A stretch of DNA of 64,000 bases from Microvirga mediterraneensis. Lineage in GTDB: Bacteria; Pseudomonadota; Alphaproteobacteria; Rhizobiales; Beijerinckiaceae. The DNA is taken from contig NZ_JACDXJ010000001.1 in NCBI RefSeq assembly GCF_013520865.1, forward strand, positions 4,635,501-4,699,500, written 5' to 3'. Below the pieces are notes generated by a model. That model saw only the letters and a list, made by a program, of their open reading frames with translations. It searched no databases and had not been told where the DNA came from. Positions 7,668 through 17,767 of this stretch are shown in pieces; position 1 is the first letter of the stretch; each line of letters starts with the position of its first letter. A program made the translations under genes and the position numbers.

Positions 7668-10073
7668 ATGTCCGATAAGCATACTGTCGACCGCCAGTCC
7701 CACGATGGGCATCATCATGCTCTCCATGCCCATGGCGACCATACTCAACACCGTCATCATCCCGATCCAGCGGCGGATGCCCGAAAGGTGAAGGATCCGG
7801 TCTGCGGGATGGTGGTCGATCCGAATGAAACCAAGCACCGGGCCCAGTACCAAGGCAAGCTGTATCACTTCTGCTCCGCGGGCTGCCAATCGAAGTTCAT
7901 GGCCGAGCCTGCCGGATATATCTCGCCACAACCTGCGATGAAGGCGGAAGCAATCCTCGAAGGCACGATCTATACTTGCCCGATGCATCCCCAGATCCGC
8001 CAGGCCGAACCCGGCTCCTGTCCAATCTGCGGCATGGCGCTCGAACCTGTCCTCACCACTGCCGAGACAGGCCCAAGCCACGAACTCATCGACATGAGGC
8101 GCCGCTTCTGGATCAGCCTTATCCTGTCACTCCCCGTGGTGGCCCTTGAGATGGGCGGCCACCTCACGGGCTTGAGCCATTACATCAGCCAGCAGACCTC
8201 CAACGGGATTCAGATGCTTCTCGGCACCCCAATCGTGCTCTGGGCGGGCTGGCCCTTCTTTGTCCGCGGCTGGCACTCTCTCGCTACGCGCAGCCTGAAT
8301 ATGTTCACGTTGATCGCAATGGGCACTGGGATAGCCTGGATCTACAGCATGGTCGCCACGCTCGCGCCCAACGTCTTTCCGGCAGCCTTCCAAGGCCCTG
8401 ACGGCGCAGTGGCGGTCTATTTCGAGGCGGCGTCCGTGATTACGGTTCTCGTCCTACTCGGGCAGGTGCTCGAATTACGCGCCCGAGAGAGTACAAGCGG
8501 CGCAATCCGCGCCCTGCTCGACCTCGCGCCCAAGACGGCCCGCAAGATCATGCCGGACGGCTCGGAGCAAGAGGTCCAGCTTGACACCGTGCAAGTCAGC
8601 GACCGTTTGCGTATACGCCCCGGCGAGAAGATCCCCGTTGATGGCGCCGTGATAGAAGGGCGCAGTGCTGTCGATGAATCCATGGTTACCGGAGAGTCGA
8701 TGCCGGTGACCAAAGAGATGGGTGCCACAGTGATCGGTGGTACGATGAACCAGTCCGGCGCGCTTGTCATCGAGGCCCAAAAGATCGGCCGCGACACCAT
8801 GCTGTCGCAGATCGTGCAACTTGTAGCGGAAGCCCAGCGCAGTCGCGCGCCGATCCAGCGCCTGGCTGATCAAGTCTCCGGTTACTTCGTGCCGGCCGTA
8901 ATCGTGGTATCCATCCTGGCCTTCGGTGCCTGGGCGATATTGGGACCGGATCCGCGTTTCTCTTACGGCCTCGTCGCCGCCGTGGCGGTCCTGATCATCG
9001 CCTGCCCGTGCGCACTGGGTCTTGCGACGCCGATGTCGATTATGGTCGGCGTCGGGCGGGGCGCTCAGGCAGGCGTATTGATCAAGAATGCCGAAGCGCT
9101 GGAGCATATGGAGAAGGTCGACACACTGGTCGTCGACAAAACTGGAACGCTCACAGAAGGCAAGCCGTCCGTCACGGCAATCGCGCCAGCTTCAGGCTTC
9201 ACCGAAGAGGAAGTTCTGCGCTTTTCCGCCAGCGTCGAACGCGCAAGCGAGCATCCGCTCGCCATCGCCATCGTGGCCGCCGCCGAGAAGAGGAACATTG
9301 CAATCGCTCAAGTCAGCGATTTTGACTCACCGACGGGCAAGGGTGCCCTCGGAACGGTAGAAGGCAAGCGCATCGTGCTTGGCAACAAGACATTCCTGGC
9401 CGAACATGACATTGACGTCTCTCCCTTAGCGGAACAGGCGGACAAGTTGCGTGAGGACGGCGCCACGGCAATCTTCGCCAGCATAGACGGGCGTGTGGCA
9501 GGCGCCATCGCCATCGCCGACCCGGTCAAGACGTCGACGCCGGAGGCCCTGGCCGGCCTGAGAGACGAGGGCATTCGGGTGGTGATGCTCACTGGCGACA
9601 ACTGGACGACAGCTAAGGCGGTCGCCCGCCGGCTCGGAATTGACGACGTGGAAGCGGAGGTTCTGCCTGACCAGAAAAGCGCAGTGGTTCAGCGCTATAA
9701 GGCTGCCGGACGCGTGGTCGCCATGGCTGGCGACGGCGTTAACGATGCACCGGCTCTTGCCGCGGCGGATGTCGGCATTGCGATGGGGACCGGCACCGAT
9801 GTCGCGATGGAGAGCGCAGGCATTACACTGCTCAAGGGCGACCTGACGGGGATCGTACGGGCGCGGCGTTTGTCTCAGGCGACAATGCGCAACATCCGCC
9901 AGAACCTGTTCTTTGCTTTCATCTACAATGCGCTTGGTGTACCCGTCGCGGCTGGCGTTCTCTACCCATTTTTTGGCATCCTGCTGTCGCCGATCATCGC
10001 GGCAGCCGCCATGGCATTATCGTCGGTGAGTGTAATCGGCAATGCCATCCGCCTGCGGACCGTGAGGCTCTAA
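7668..10073 (+). CDS. copA: Cu(I)-exporting P1B-type ATPase with YHS and HMBD N-terminal domains
   Basis: An 801-residue inner-membrane copper pump. The N-terminus is His-rich (residues 10-35). A YHS-type domain follows (K-D-P-V-C-G-M-V, about 42-85), then a heavy-metal-binding domain (Y-T-C-P-M-H-P ... C-P-I-C-G-M, about 103-130). The transport core has the CPC metal site at 446-448 and the phosphorylated Asp490 in D-K-T-G-T-L-T. The hinge motif G-D-G-V-N-D-A is also present. No HMA domain is fused, so the separate CopZ-like protein may deliver copper. Expression is probably CueR-controlled from the operator directly upstream. Confidence 0.95.
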   Translation: MSDKHTVDRQSHDGHHHALHAHGDHTQHRHHPDPAADARKVKDPVCGMVVDPNETKHRAQYQGKLYHFCSAGCQSKFMAEPAGYISPQPAMKAEAILEGTIYTCPMHPQIRQAEPGSCPICGMALEPVLTTAETGPSHELIDMRRRFWISLILSLPVVALEMGGHLTGLSHYISQQTSNGIQMLLGTPIVLWAGWPFFVRGWHSLATRSLNMFTLIAMGTGIAWIYSMVATLAPNVFPAAFQGPDGAVAVYFEAASVITVLVLLGQVLELRARESTSGAIRALLDLAPKTARKIMPDGSEQEVQLDTVQVSDRLRIRPGEKIPVDGAVIEGRSAVDESMVTGESMPVTKEMGATVIGGTMNQSGALVIEAQKIGRDTMLSQIVQLVAEAQRSRAPIQRLADQVSGYFVPAVIVVSILAFGAWAILGPDPRFSYGLVAAVAVLIIACPCALGLATPMSIMVGVGRGAQAGVLIKNAEALEHMEKVDTLVVDKTGTLTEGKPSVTAIAPASGFTEEEVLRFSASVERASEHPLAIAIVAAAEKRNIAIAQVSDFDSPTGKGALGTVEGKRIVLGNKTFLAEHDIDVSPLAEQADKLREDGATAIFASIDGRVAGAIAIADPVKTSTPEALAGLRDEGIRVVMLTGDNWTTAKAVARRLGIDDVEAEVLPDQKSAVVQRYKAAGRVVAMAGDGVNDAPALAAADVGIAMGTGTDVAMESAGITLLKGDLTGIVRARRLSQATMRNIRQNLFFAFIYNALGVPVAAGVLYPFFGILLSPIIAAAAMALSSVSVIGNAIRLRTVRL

Positions 10074-10119
10074 ACCATGGGGCGCCCACTCAAAGCTGCG
10101 CCTGACACTCTAGCATTCT

Positions 10120-10150
10120 GGCTGGACAAGCAGCTCGCCGTTGTCCAGCC
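10120..10150 (+). terminator. Hairpin downstream of copA
   Basis: A perfect 10-bp inverted repeat, GGCTGGACAA and TTGTCCAGCC, with an 11-base loop, 47 bases after the copA stop. No clear U-tract follows, so it may be a weak or Rho-assisted terminator, or an mRNA-protecting stem. Confidence 0.5.
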
Positions 10151-10839
10151 ATCTCCAAGGATCGGTTACGGCGGGCTGGCATCAAGGGCCTAAGGTTTGG
10201 TAGAATCGCTCAGGATACACGGAAATGAATGACTTATAAGCCCGTCTGTGCCATTACTGGATAGCTTGTTGGTAGTGCTCATCATTGCGTCTTTAGGTTG
10301 GATTCTTATACTTCTCCTGGATGCCCTGTGTTCATCTTTTGACGTATCATACGAGCCACGATGCATCTGTTCACACCGAGCCCATAGACATCACCACGGC
10401 CGACTCAGATTCTCTTCGGCGCTGCGCAAATTCGGCAAGCGATCATCGACACTCCGGGCTACTTCAAGCGTTGCCCGGTGCCGAACGACCGCGAAGGCCC
10501 TAACGGCCATCGCCGCATCACCATGCAATGCATGACGCGGGGAAGATAATTCCCCAGGAATCCGAGAAACCGGCCGCGAAACTAGCGTGCGCGTCGAGGC
10601 TCATTAGTGGGCAACAGTTTGGAACTGGCACGGCGCACCGCCTTGGACGAACTCGGGCTGGCCGAATGCCCCTTGCCTTAGCGGCATGCTGGAAGCGCTC
10701 CGCTTTCGTGTCTGACGGCGTCAACCTCCCGGCCAGCAGGCTTCAGCGATAGCGACACGCTGTTCCCTTCATTGCCTTATGGACCCAATCCAGTTGTTGC
10801 GCGGAAGGCAATGCGCGCGATCAATCGAACCAGATTACT
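10151..10839. other. Gene-poor stretch between the copper cluster and the DUF4387 gene
   Basis: About 690 bases with no convincing gene. Several short open frames exist on the plus strand (for example 10248-10535 and 10528-10752), but none has a good ribosome site or a recognisable domain. One short frame around 10409-10546 reads like real protein (I-D-T-P-G-Y-F-K-R-C-P-V-P) and ends at a stop. Together with neighbouring frames this suggests a worn-out gene fragment. I cannot identify the parent family. Confidence 0.35.
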
Positions 10840-11154
10840 TTAAATGTTGACCTCCACATCTAGAAGCGGAGCATATTGCTGTGCCCCGAAAATATCTGAG
10901 TCTCCCGCGCTCCCGCTCGGGCGGCGCCGGAAGATCGTGAACTTAATGGCGCAGGCCGGATCGTATTCGACGAAATCGGCGATGCGGCTTTCCTCGATTC
11001 TATAGAGCTTCGCCACTGCCGTTGGCGTGAGCACCTTACTCCGCAGGACCTGCTCGTAGATGTTCCGGTCAGTGAAGATGATGTCGAAGGTGATCTTATC
11101 GACGCCGGCATTTTTGCTGCGAATGGTTTTTGCGAGGTCTGACAGCTTTTTCAT
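10840..11154 (-). CDS. DUF4387 domain protein
   Basis: A 104-residue protein of the DUF4387 family, recognisable by the start M-K-K-L-S-D-L-A and the R-S-K-N-A-G motif. In many bacteria a DUF4387 gene sits directly after a DUF1446/AtuA gene, and here it starts 11 bases after one. The pair is thought to act together on an acyl or hydroxy-acid substrate, but the reaction is not established. The ATG at 11154 has GAGGA 8 bases upstream and is preferred over a TTG 15 bases earlier. Confidence 0.85.
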   Translation of the reverse strand: MKKLSDLAKTIRSKNAGVDKITFDIIFTDRNIYEQVLRSKVLTPTAVAKLYRIEESRIADFVEYDPACAIKFTIFRRRPSGSAGDSDIFGAQQYAPLLDVEVNI

Positions 11155-11165
11155 GAAGAATATCC

Positions 11166-12524
11166 TCAAGCGCCGATCGTGACGGTGTGGATCGGGAAGA
11201 GTTCGATCGGATCGTCGACGGCAAGCGTATGGTTTACCGTCCAGCGATAGGCGGGAGATGCTTTCAGGACTTCATCCAGCACGAAGGCGACACCGCCAGC
11301 CGTTCCCTTCACGTCGGGCAGGCGTGCATAGAAGAGTTGGCGCGTCCCGGTCATACAGACTTCCTCGGCCATTTTTTCTGTCGGAGCGACGCCTTGCACG
11401 ATGATACAGAGTTCATGGGCCGGTGTTTTTACGGGCTCGAGCTCTCCCATCACGCCGTTCTTGCCATAAACGCCGTAGTGCAGCTCGTAGCCCGATTGGC
11501 CGAAGCGCTCGAAAACCTGCGCCTGTGCCCAGGCAATGACCTCGTCGATGTGTGCGATGGTATAGGGATCCCGAACCGAGGCGATGCCAATGAAGCGCTC
11601 ACCGACCTTGCCCGCGCCTTCGAGCTTGACGCGAGTCCGCTCCGCGGGAACGAAGCGCTGCCCCGTGACGCGTGTCGTGCGCGGATCGATCTGCTCATAA
11701 TGGCAATCCCGCATGTCCAGACGCCCTCCTGCGACGAACTCGTCGTAAGGGTTCGAACGCTCATACATCGCATGTCCCGCCACTGACGCGATGGTGCAGC
11801 GCTGATCGGGGTGCATGGCCGTCACCGTCACGCCACTGCCGTTCACCGCGCCGAGAACGGTTTCCTTCGCACCATAGGGCTCGGCACAGAAAGAAGCGCA
11901 TTCGAGAACCTTGCCGAGGTAATAGGCATCGGCCTCGCTCGTGCCGCGGTGAAGAGCGGCGGCCGCAAAGATTGCACAATCGCTCGATCGGCCCCCGATG
12001 ATGACGTCGCACCCCTCCTCCAGCAACTTGCGGTAGGGATGAACGCCCGCCATGGCAACGATCCGGTCCGTCGAGTCGAGTTCGGATTGCGTGAGCGGAT
12101 CGCGTCCGTCGAGGCCGAGCACGGGCTCGTCGCTTCCAATGGCCCCGCGCACCCTCTCCCTGTCAACCTCCGAGTAGAAGTAGCCGAGCTTGAAAGGCGC
12201 AAGGCTGTGCTTCTTCGCAAGCTCCCGGATGATAGCAACGTACCGATCAACCCGGCTGTTCGTTCCCGTGTCGCCAGCGGAGCCGATGATCATCGGAACG
12301 TTGATCCGGCGTGCGGCCAGGAGCATGGCCTCCAGGTCCTGGCGCTGCCAAGCCTCCGGCGATGTGGACGTGTCCGTCCCAAGAGGAACCGGGCCGATGT
12401 CGTCACTCCCGGAATCCGCCGCGATGAAATCCGGCTCTGCCGCCACGCCGCGCTGGAAGCTATCGGGCTTGAGAGGGGCAAAGCCCAAATGACCATTCGG
12501 GCAAATGATTTTGATGGACGGCAT
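11166..12524 (-). CDS. AtuA-like / DUF1446 family protein
   Basis: A 452-residue full-length member of the DUF1446 family that includes AtuA, named for acyclic terpene utilisation. Family features include the G-S-A-G-D-T-G-T-N motif near residue 83, the D-V-I-I-G-G-R-S-S-D-C segment near 175, and the C-terminal D-D-P-I-E-L-F-P region. The chemistry of the family is not firmly known. A sigma-54 promoter lies 46 bases upstream, so expression should depend on the activator encoded just before it. In this setting it is more likely a catabolic enzyme for the imported substrate than a terpene enzyme; that is inference. Confidence 0.85.
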   Translation of the reverse strand: MPSIKIICPNGHLGFAPLKPDSFQRGVAAEPDFIAADSGSDDIGPVPLGTDTSTSPEAWQRQDLEAMLLAARRINVPMIIGSAGDTGTNSRVDRYVAIIRELAKKHSLAPFKLGYFYSEVDRERVRGAIGSDEPVLGLDGRDPLTQSELDSTDRIVAMAGVHPYRKLLEEGCDVIIGGRSSDCAIFAAAALHRGTSEADAYYLGKVLECASFCAEPYGAKETVLGAVNGSGVTVTAMHPDQRCTIASVAGHAMYERSNPYDEFVAGGRLDMRDCHYEQIDPRTTRVTGQRFVPAERTRVKLEGAGKVGERFIGIASVRDPYTIAHIDEVIAWAQAQVFERFGQSGYELHYGVYGKNGVMGELEPVKTPAHELCIIVQGVAPTEKMAEEVCMTGTRQLFYARLPDVKGTAGGVAFVLDEVLKASPAYRWTVNHTLAVDDPIELFPIHTVTIGA

Positions 12525-12569
12525 GATAGGCGTTCTCCGGTAAGCGTCACAGCGCGACGATCAGGGTTA

Positions 12570-12586
12570 AGCAAGCACCATGCCAA
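12570..12586 (-). promoter_or_regulatory. Sigma-54 (-24/-12) promoter of the AtuA-DUF4387 operon
   Basis: Read on the minus strand: TGGCATG-N4-TTGCT, with GG and GC at the expected 10-base spacing. It fits the RpoN consensus TGGCACG-N4-TTGCW with one difference. The -12 element ends 46 bases before the AtuA-like start. An imperfect dyad (TTGTAATGCAATGACAA, 12610-12626) lies just upstream and could be an activator site. Confidence 0.8.
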
Positions 12587-12708
12587 GAAGACAAACCTAA
12601 GATAATGTCTTGTAATGCAATGACAATTTTCGCAGCCGTGACGCAGGTCACCGCCCGGAATTTTCAGGATTTGCGGCTTCCACGCATGGATGCGCGGGAT
12701 ACGCGCGC

Positions 12709-13692
12709 TCAGGTGATGTCGAGCTTCAGCATTTGGTGTCGCAGGGCATGGCGCGAGAGCCCCAAGCGCGTCGCCGCTTCAGTCAGGCTGCCATTGGTCG
12801 CCGCCAGCATGTGGCGAATGAGCTTGATCTGGAAAGCCGTAGTCGCTTCATAGTAATCGACATTGCCCTTGGCGATCGCCTCCCTGATCTCGGGTGGCTG
12901 CTCGGTCTTCTCGCCCTCCTTGATGTCCCGCAGGATGCGGGCGGGCAGATGCTTCACCATGATCGTATTCTCATCCTCGAGAATGAAGATGCGCTCGAGC
13001 AGGTTCTCCAGTTCCCGCACGTTTCCAGGCCAGCGATACCGCCGGAAAACATCGGCCGCATCGATGTCCAGACCCCGGATGACGCGTCCGTAGCGGCTGG
13101 AGAGGCGGCGGAGAAAATGATCGGTGAGCACGAAGATGTCCTCACCCCGCTCTCGTAGGGGCGGAACATTGATGGCGACGACTTGCAGCCGATAGTAAAG
13201 ATCCTCCCGAAACCGGCCTGCATTCACCTCGGACAGGAGAATTCGGTTCGTAGCGGCGATGAAACGTACGTCGACCTCGACTGGATTGATCGCTCCGACG
13301 CGACGCAGGCGTTGCGTATCGAGTACGGTCAGCAACTTCGCCTGTATGACAAGGTTCATGTCGCGGATTTCGTCGAGGAAGATCGACCCGCCGTTTGCGG
13401 CCTCGATCAAACCGGATTTCCGGGAAATCGCCCCGGTGAACGCCCCCTTCTCATGCCCGAACAACTCGGATTCGAGCAATTGATCGGGAATGGCAGCGCA
13501 GTTGACATCGATGAACTCCTGCGATCTTCGAGGCGATTGCTGGTGCACCAGCCGGGCGATCAGACCCTTGCCCGTACCGGTTTCTCCATAGATGAGGACG
13601 GCGCGTGCCGCACTCCTGGCGACACGATCAATGAGGCGCCTGACTTCGAGAATCGAGACATGTTCGCCGATCAAGCCTGCTTCGTAGGCCAC
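12709..13692 (-). CDS. PspF-like sigma-54-dependent transcriptional activator
   Basis: A 327-residue bacterial enhancer-binding protein made of an AAA+ domain plus a C-terminal Fis-type helix-turn-helix. Walker A is G-E-T-G-T-G-K-G (36-43), the sigma-54 contact loop is G-A-F-T-G-A (83-88), and Walker B is F-L-D-E near 105. The R-finger region and sensor motif W-P-G-N-V-R-E-L-E-N are intact. There is no receiver, GAF or PAS domain at the N-terminus, as in PspF, so activity must be set by another protein or by expression. Two sigma-54 promoters bracket this cluster and are its natural targets. Confidence 0.9.
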   Translation of the reverse strand: MAYEAGLIGEHVSILEVRRLIDRVARSAARAVLIYGETGTGKGLIARLVHQQSPRRSQEFIDVNCAAIPDQLLESELFGHEKGAFTGAISRKSGLIEAANGGSIFLDEIRDMNLVIQAKLLTVLDTQRLRRVGAINPVEVDVRFIAATNRILLSEVNAGRFREDLYYRLQVVAINVPPLRERGEDIFVLTDHFLRRLSSRYGRVIRGLDIDAADVFRRYRWPGNVRELENLLERIFILEDENTIMVKHLPARILRDIKEGEKTEQPPEIREAIAKGNVDYYEATTAFQIKLIRHMLAATNGSLTEAATRLGLSRHALRHQMLKLDIT

Positions 13693-13808
13693 GCTGGTCC
13701 ACCCAGGTTAGGGCCTTCTCAGACGAAGTGGACCCCAGTTCGCCGTCCAAAAAGGCACAGAAACAAAGGAATCCGGAGCTGCTTGCGGTGATGGATCCGT
13801 AAGTGGCT

Positions 13809-14879
13809 CTAGGGCCGGCACTCGAAGGAACTCCACTGGCCGGCACAGGGTTCACGGGATGAAAAGTAAAGGCGAAGCTCGGCTGGTGCAAATATGGAAC
13901 AGGATATCGTCCTCGCATCGCCATCCTGGCCGTGGCGGCACAAGGCCTCACGGCCGTCCTCCGCGTGATATCCCATCAGAGCGGCAATCTCGGAGAGAGG
14001 CGGGCAATCGTTCTGGCCTCCAAGCCACGCCTCGATCCGAGCATAACGCCCTCTCGTGCTGACCGCCATGGGATCGCTTGGCGCCGGGAGCCACGAGGGA
14101 GCGCATGCCGAAGACATGAAATGGTTCGTCCGCACCACGTAGGGACCGGTCTGGATGGAAAAGGCCTTGTGCCCCAGTTCGACCGCCGCGCAATCTCCCG
14201 ACGCGTCCGTCATGACGATCGTTCCTCCACCGGCATGCGGGGTCTCGGCGATGAGTTCCAGGGCCTCTTCCACGGAACCGCAGTTCCAAAGAAGACGGGT
14301 CATGAGGAAGTAGCGCAGAAGACCCGGACCGTGATCGCTCGTCGAGACATGGGTATCCACAAGGGCGAGGCCGTGCGCGTTCAAGCCGCTGGAAAATGCC
14401 CCTGGACTGCCGAGACTTCCGACACAGAGAATCGCCCTGCCCGGCCTCTCCGGATCACGATGGAGAAAAACCCTCTGCAGCAGGGCGTGCTCGCCGCGAT
14501 AATCGCGATTCTTGACGAGGACAGGCCTACTCGTCGGTGAGGCTCCCCAACTCCAGGCGGAGCAGCCATCCGTCGCGAAGTCGGCAAGAACTCCGAGGTG
14601 CAGATAGGCGAGGATGCTATCGAAGCCTCGGTCAAAACCGTCCGCGATGCCGCGCACCTCCGCTGTGGATTCTGGATCGAGGAACTCGAGCAGGCGTGCC
14701 TGCTCATCGAGGAAGGCCCGTACGGACGGCTTTTCCAATAAGGGGCCTGCCTGCGCCAGACGCGTATCGATGGCACTTTGCACGGCGTCACGGAGCAGCT
14801 CGCCGCAGCGAGCCTGCATCCGTCCGCGCATGTAGGAGTCACCGGTCAGGAGAACGGGAGAAGCAGGTTCGACTTTCAT
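13809..14879 (-). CDS. C45-family Ntn-hydrolase (acyl-CoA:6-APA acyltransferase-like)
   Basis: A 356-residue member of the peptidase C45 / acyl-coenzyme A:isopenicillin N acyltransferase-like family. The conserved T-D-G-C-S-A-W motif places the catalytic cysteine at Cys106; in this family the chain cleaves itself before that cysteine so that it becomes the N-terminal nucleophile. The K-N-R-D-Y motif near 122 is also typical. No signal peptide is seen, so it acts in the cytoplasm. Its ATG overlaps the stop of the upstream transporter ATPase gene. Hydrolysis of an imported amide or N-acyl amino acid is a reasonable guess. Confidence 0.82.
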   Translation of the reverse strand: MKVEPASPVLLTGDSYMRGRMQARCGELLRDAVQSAIDTRLAQAGPLLEKPSVRAFLDEQARLLEFLDPESTAEVRGIADGFDRGFDSILAYLHLGVLADFATDGCSAWSWGASPTSRPVLVKNRDYRGEHALLQRVFLHRDPERPGRAILCVGSLGSPGAFSSGLNAHGLALVDTHVSTSDHGPGLLRYFLMTRLLWNCGSVEEALELIAETPHAGGGTIVMTDASGDCAAVELGHKAFSIQTGPYVVRTNHFMSSACAPSWLPAPSDPMAVSTRGRYARIEAWLGGQNDCPPLSEIAALMGYHAEDGREALCRHGQDGDARTISCSIFAPAELRLYFSSREPCAGQWSSFECRP

Positions 14880-15877
14880 CAGGATGCACTCACCAGGTGA
14901 CAGGCTGCCTTCATGTCCCCTCCAACATCGCGAAGAACGGGGATCTCATGACGGCAGGGTTCGATGGCAAAGGGGCAGCGCGTATGGAACTTGCAACCGG
15001 GAGGCGGCGCCAAGGGAGAAGGCAGATCGCCCGTGAGCTTTACCCTCTCACGCTTCTCTGCCGCGTCGATCTGCGGTACAGCCGAGAGGAGAGCCTTGGT
15101 GTAAGGGTGTTTCGGCGCCCTCAACACCTCGCGGCTCGGGCCCATCTCGACGATATCGCCCAGGTACATCACGGCAATGCGATCGCTCACATGGCCGATG
15201 ACTCCGATGTCGTGCGAGATGAACAGGTAGGTCAGCCCCAGCTCGCGCTTGAGCGATCCTAAGAGGGCGATGATCTGCGCCTGGATCGAAACATCGAGAG
15301 CCGAAACCGGCTCGTCGCACACGACGAAGGTCGGATTGAGGATCAGGGCCCTGGCGATCCCGATACGCTGGCGCTGGCCACCGGAGAACTGATGCGGGAA
15401 GCGGCCCAGATGCGCGGCTTTCAAGCCGACGCTTTCGAGCATCGCGACCACGCGATCTCGGATCTCTCCACGTCGGGCAACCCCATGGATGGACAAGGGC
15501 AGGCCAACGATGTCCTCGACGGATTTCCGCGGATTGAGGGAGGCATATGGGTCCTGGAAGATGATCTGCATGCGGCGGCGCAGGGCTGTCATCTCTCGAT
15601 GCGACAGCTTCGTGATTTCGGTGCCTTCGAAGCTGATGCTGCCGGCAGTGGGTTCGTGCAAGCGCAGGACTGTCCGTGCAAGTGTCGATTTCCCACAGCC
15701 GGACTCGCCGATGAGGCCAAGCGTCTCGCCCGGCTGGACAGAGAAGCTCACCTTATCGACGGCGCGAAGATCGAGCGCAGGCTGCCGGGCAAGCCTTTGC
15801 ATGATGCCGCTGTTGAGGTGATAGACCTTTTCGAGATCACGAACGTCAAGAAGAGGGTGGCGCTGCGCATCGCTCAT
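14879..15877 (-). CDS. Oligopeptide/dipeptide ABC transporter ATPase, DppF type
   Basis: A 332-residue ATPase: Walker A G-E-S-G-C-G-K-S-T, signature F-S-G-G-Q-R-Q-R and Walker B V-V-C-D-E-P. The C-terminal oligopeptide-transporter extension contains P-P-G-C-K-F-H-T-R-C-P, a motif that can hold a 4Fe-4S cluster in Dpp/Opp ATPases. The ATG at 15877 overlaps the previous stop (ATGA) and has GAGGAG 8 bases upstream. An open extension of 26 codons upstream lies inside the previous gene and is not used. Energises the importer together with the DppD-type subunit. Confidence 0.93.
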   Translation of the reverse strand: MSDAQRHPLLDVRDLEKVYHLNSGIMQRLARQPALDLRAVDKVSFSVQPGETLGLIGESGCGKSTLARTVLRLHEPTAGSISFEGTEITKLSHREMTALRRRMQIIFQDPYASLNPRKSVEDIVGLPLSIHGVARRGEIRDRVVAMLESVGLKAAHLGRFPHQFSGGQRQRIGIARALILNPTFVVCDEPVSALDVSIQAQIIALLGSLKRELGLTYLFISHDIGVIGHVSDRIAVMYLGDIVEMGPSREVLRAPKHPYTKALLSAVPQIDAAEKRERVKLTGDLPSPLAPPPGCKFHTRCPFAIEPCRHEIPVLRDVGGDMKAACHLVSAS

Positions 15878-16863
15878 GAGAAGTACTCCTCGGCTCGGAT
15901 GCAGCGCGCTTGACGGTCGGGCCCGATATCGATCATAGGAATATCGGACCGGCACTGGGGTAATCGGTCGTCGCAGCGATCATGGAAGCGGCAGATTCCG
16001 CCGAGCCCGATGAGTTCCGGGACCTGCCCCTCGATCGGCCTGATCGGGGCGTCGAGATCCGATAGGCGCGGAATCAAGCCTATGAGGCCGCGGGTATAAG
16101 GATGCTTGGGAAGGCTGATGAGATCGCGGGTCGGACCCGTTTCGACGACTTGGCCAGCATACATCACCGCGACCCGGTCGGTATGCTCGGCCACGACGCC
16201 GAGATCGTGCGTGATGAGAACCACGCTCATGCCGAGCTCACGGCGAAGATCCCCGATCAGGTCGAGCACCTGCGCCTGGATCGTCACATCGAGCGCAGTT
16301 GTCGGCTCGTCCGCGATCAGTAGCTTCGGGCGGCACGACAGGGCGATGGCGATCATGATGCGCTGGCGCATTCCGCCCGAGAACTGGTGCGGGTAATCGT
16401 CAATCCGCTTGTCGGGAGCTGGAATGCCGACAAGCCGGAGCATCTCGATCGCACGTGCCCGTGCGGCCTCCCGGCGTCCCGTCCGGGGTAGATCCGTGGT
16501 ATGGGCGAGCAGGACCTCCTCGATCTGCTCCGCAACCGTGAGGGCCGGATTGAGCGCAGTGAGCGCGTCCTGCATCGTCATGGAGATGTCGCGACCCCGG
16601 AGGCGCCGCCACTTCTCAGCGTCGAGATGCCTCAGATCAATGCCATCGAAGCGGATCGTCCCCTCGGCAACATAGCCCGGCGAACGCACGAGGCCGATGA
16701 CGCTGGCGAAGGTCACGCTCTTCCCCGAGCCGCTCTCGCCCACGATGCCGAGGCACTCGCCAGGATAGAGATCGAGATCGACCCCGTCGACGGCCGTTAC
16801 CAGACCTGCGCGGGTGGGAAAGCAAGTCTTGAGGTTGCGGATCGAGAGGAGAGGCTCCGGCAT
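15874..16863 (-). CDS. Oligopeptide/dipeptide ABC transporter ATPase, DppD type
   Basis: A 329-residue ATPase with Walker A G-E-S-G-S-G-K-S, signature F-S-G-G-M-R-Q-R and Walker B L-I-A-D-E-P. The Opp-type C-terminus holds a [10 protein letters not shown] cysteine pair. The start at 16863 (M-P-E-P-L-L-S-I-R) follows the permease stop by one base. The long in-frame extension upstream overlaps the permease gene and is spurious. Forms the ATPase heterodimer with the following gene. Confidence 0.92.
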   Translation of the reverse strand: MPEPLLSIRNLKTCFPTRAGLVTAVDGVDLDLYPGECLGIVGESGSGKSVTFASVIGLVRSPGYVAEGTIRFDGIDLRHLDAEKWRRLRGRDISMTMQDALTALNPALTVAEQIEEVLLAHTTDLPRTGRREAARARAIEMLRLVGIPAPDKRIDDYPHQFSGGMRQRIMIAIALSCRPKLLIADEPTTALDVTIQAQVLDLIGDLRRELGMSVVLITHDLGVVAEHTDRVAVMYAGQVVETGPTRDLISLPKHPYTRGLIGLIPRLSDLDAPIRPIEGQVPELIGLGGICRFHDRCDDRLPQCRSDIPMIDIGPDRQARCIRAEEYFS

Positions 16864-16864
16864 C

Positions 16865-17767
16865 TCAATCACTGAACTTCGGGTCAAAAGCATCGCGAAG
16901 GCCCTGGCTTGCCACATTGATCGAGAGGACGAGGATGAGGATGGCGATGCCCGGGAAGGTGCTGACCCACCACGCATCCAGGATGAAGCCCCGTCCGTCC
17001 GCCACCATCGATCCCCACGATGCCGTGGGGGGCTGAACACCGATGCCGAGAAAGGACAAGCTTGCTTCCAGGATGATCACGTGCGCCATGCGGATGGTGG
17101 AAACGACGATCACCGGCGAGAGAATGTTCGGCAGGATTTCGCGGAACATGATGTGAAGACGCGGCGCGCCGATTGCCCGGGCAGCCTCTACATATTCCAT
17201 CTCGCGGGCAGCGAGCACCTCGCCGCGAACGACGCGCGCAGGAACGACCCACTCCTTATAGACCAGCGCCAGGATGATGTTCTGCAGGCCGGGGCCCATC
17301 ATAGCCATCAGGGCGATGGCGAAGATGAGATAGGGAAAGCCGAGAAGAATATCCACGACACGCGAGATCGCGATATCGACCCAGCCACGCATGTAGCCCG
17401 CAGCGAGACCGAGCACCGTCCCGATGGCGGTCGCGATGAGGACGACGGCCAGTCCTATGGTGATCGAAACCTGGGAGCCATAGATGATACGAGAAAGGAT
17501 ATCTCGACCGAGCGCATCGCAGCCGAGAAAGTAGCTCCAATCCCCCCCTTCCATCCAGGCCGGAGGCTGGAGGCGGCGCAAAAGATCCGTCTCGTAGGGA
17601 TCGTGAGGCGCAAACCAGGGCGCCAGAAGCGCCAGCAGGACGAAGATGAGAACGATAATTGCGGCCGATACGGAGAACCCATCGCCGGAGAACCGGCTCA
17701 GACTCTGCCATGTGGGCGTCTCTGCACGCTCCGGCACGGTAGCGGGTGCTTGAATGGCGGCACTCAC
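16865..17767 (-). CDS. Dipeptide-type ABC transporter permease, DppC type
   Basis: A 300-residue inner-membrane permease with an N-terminal OppC-like transmembrane segment (about 30-55), the conserved G-C-D-A-L-G-R-D motif and a BPD-type domain with the E-A-A-R-A-I-G-A coupling loop. It overlaps the DppB-type gene by four bases. The gene order binding protein, DppB, DppC, DppD, DppF is canonical, so this is a complete importer. Confidence 0.93.
   Translation of the reverse strand: MSAAIQAPATVPERAETPTWQSLSRFSGDGFSVSAAIIVLIFVLLALLAPWFAPHDPYETDLLRRLQPPAWMEGGDWSYFLGCDALGRDILSRIIYGSQVSITIGLAVVLIATAIGTVLGLAAGYMRGWVDIAISRVVDILLGFPYLIFAIALMAMMGPGLQNIILALVYKEWVVPARVVRGEVLAAREMEYVEAARAIGAPRLHIMFREILPNILSPVIVVSTIRMAHVIILEASLSFLGIGVQPPTASWGSMVADGRGFILDAWWVSTFPGIAILILVLSINVASQGLRDAFDPKFSD

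Noticed and set aside
10248..10752. Several short plus-strand frames after copA
   Set aside because: No ribosome sites and no recognised family; text fragments look like an old, shifted gene rather than working ones.
12610..12626. Dyad TTGTAATGCAATGACAA as an activator site for the sigma-54 promoter
   Set aside because: Imperfect and only about 25 bases from the -24 element, closer than usual; no equivalent before the Dpp promoter. Kept only as a remark.
13693..13808. Possible transposase relic between the sigma-54 activator and the C45 gene
   Set aside because: Only about 116 bases, no readable family text in any frame.
16864..17040. 59-residue N-terminal extension of the DppD-type ATPase
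   Set aside because: It overlaps the DppC-type permease gene and lies before the normal family start.
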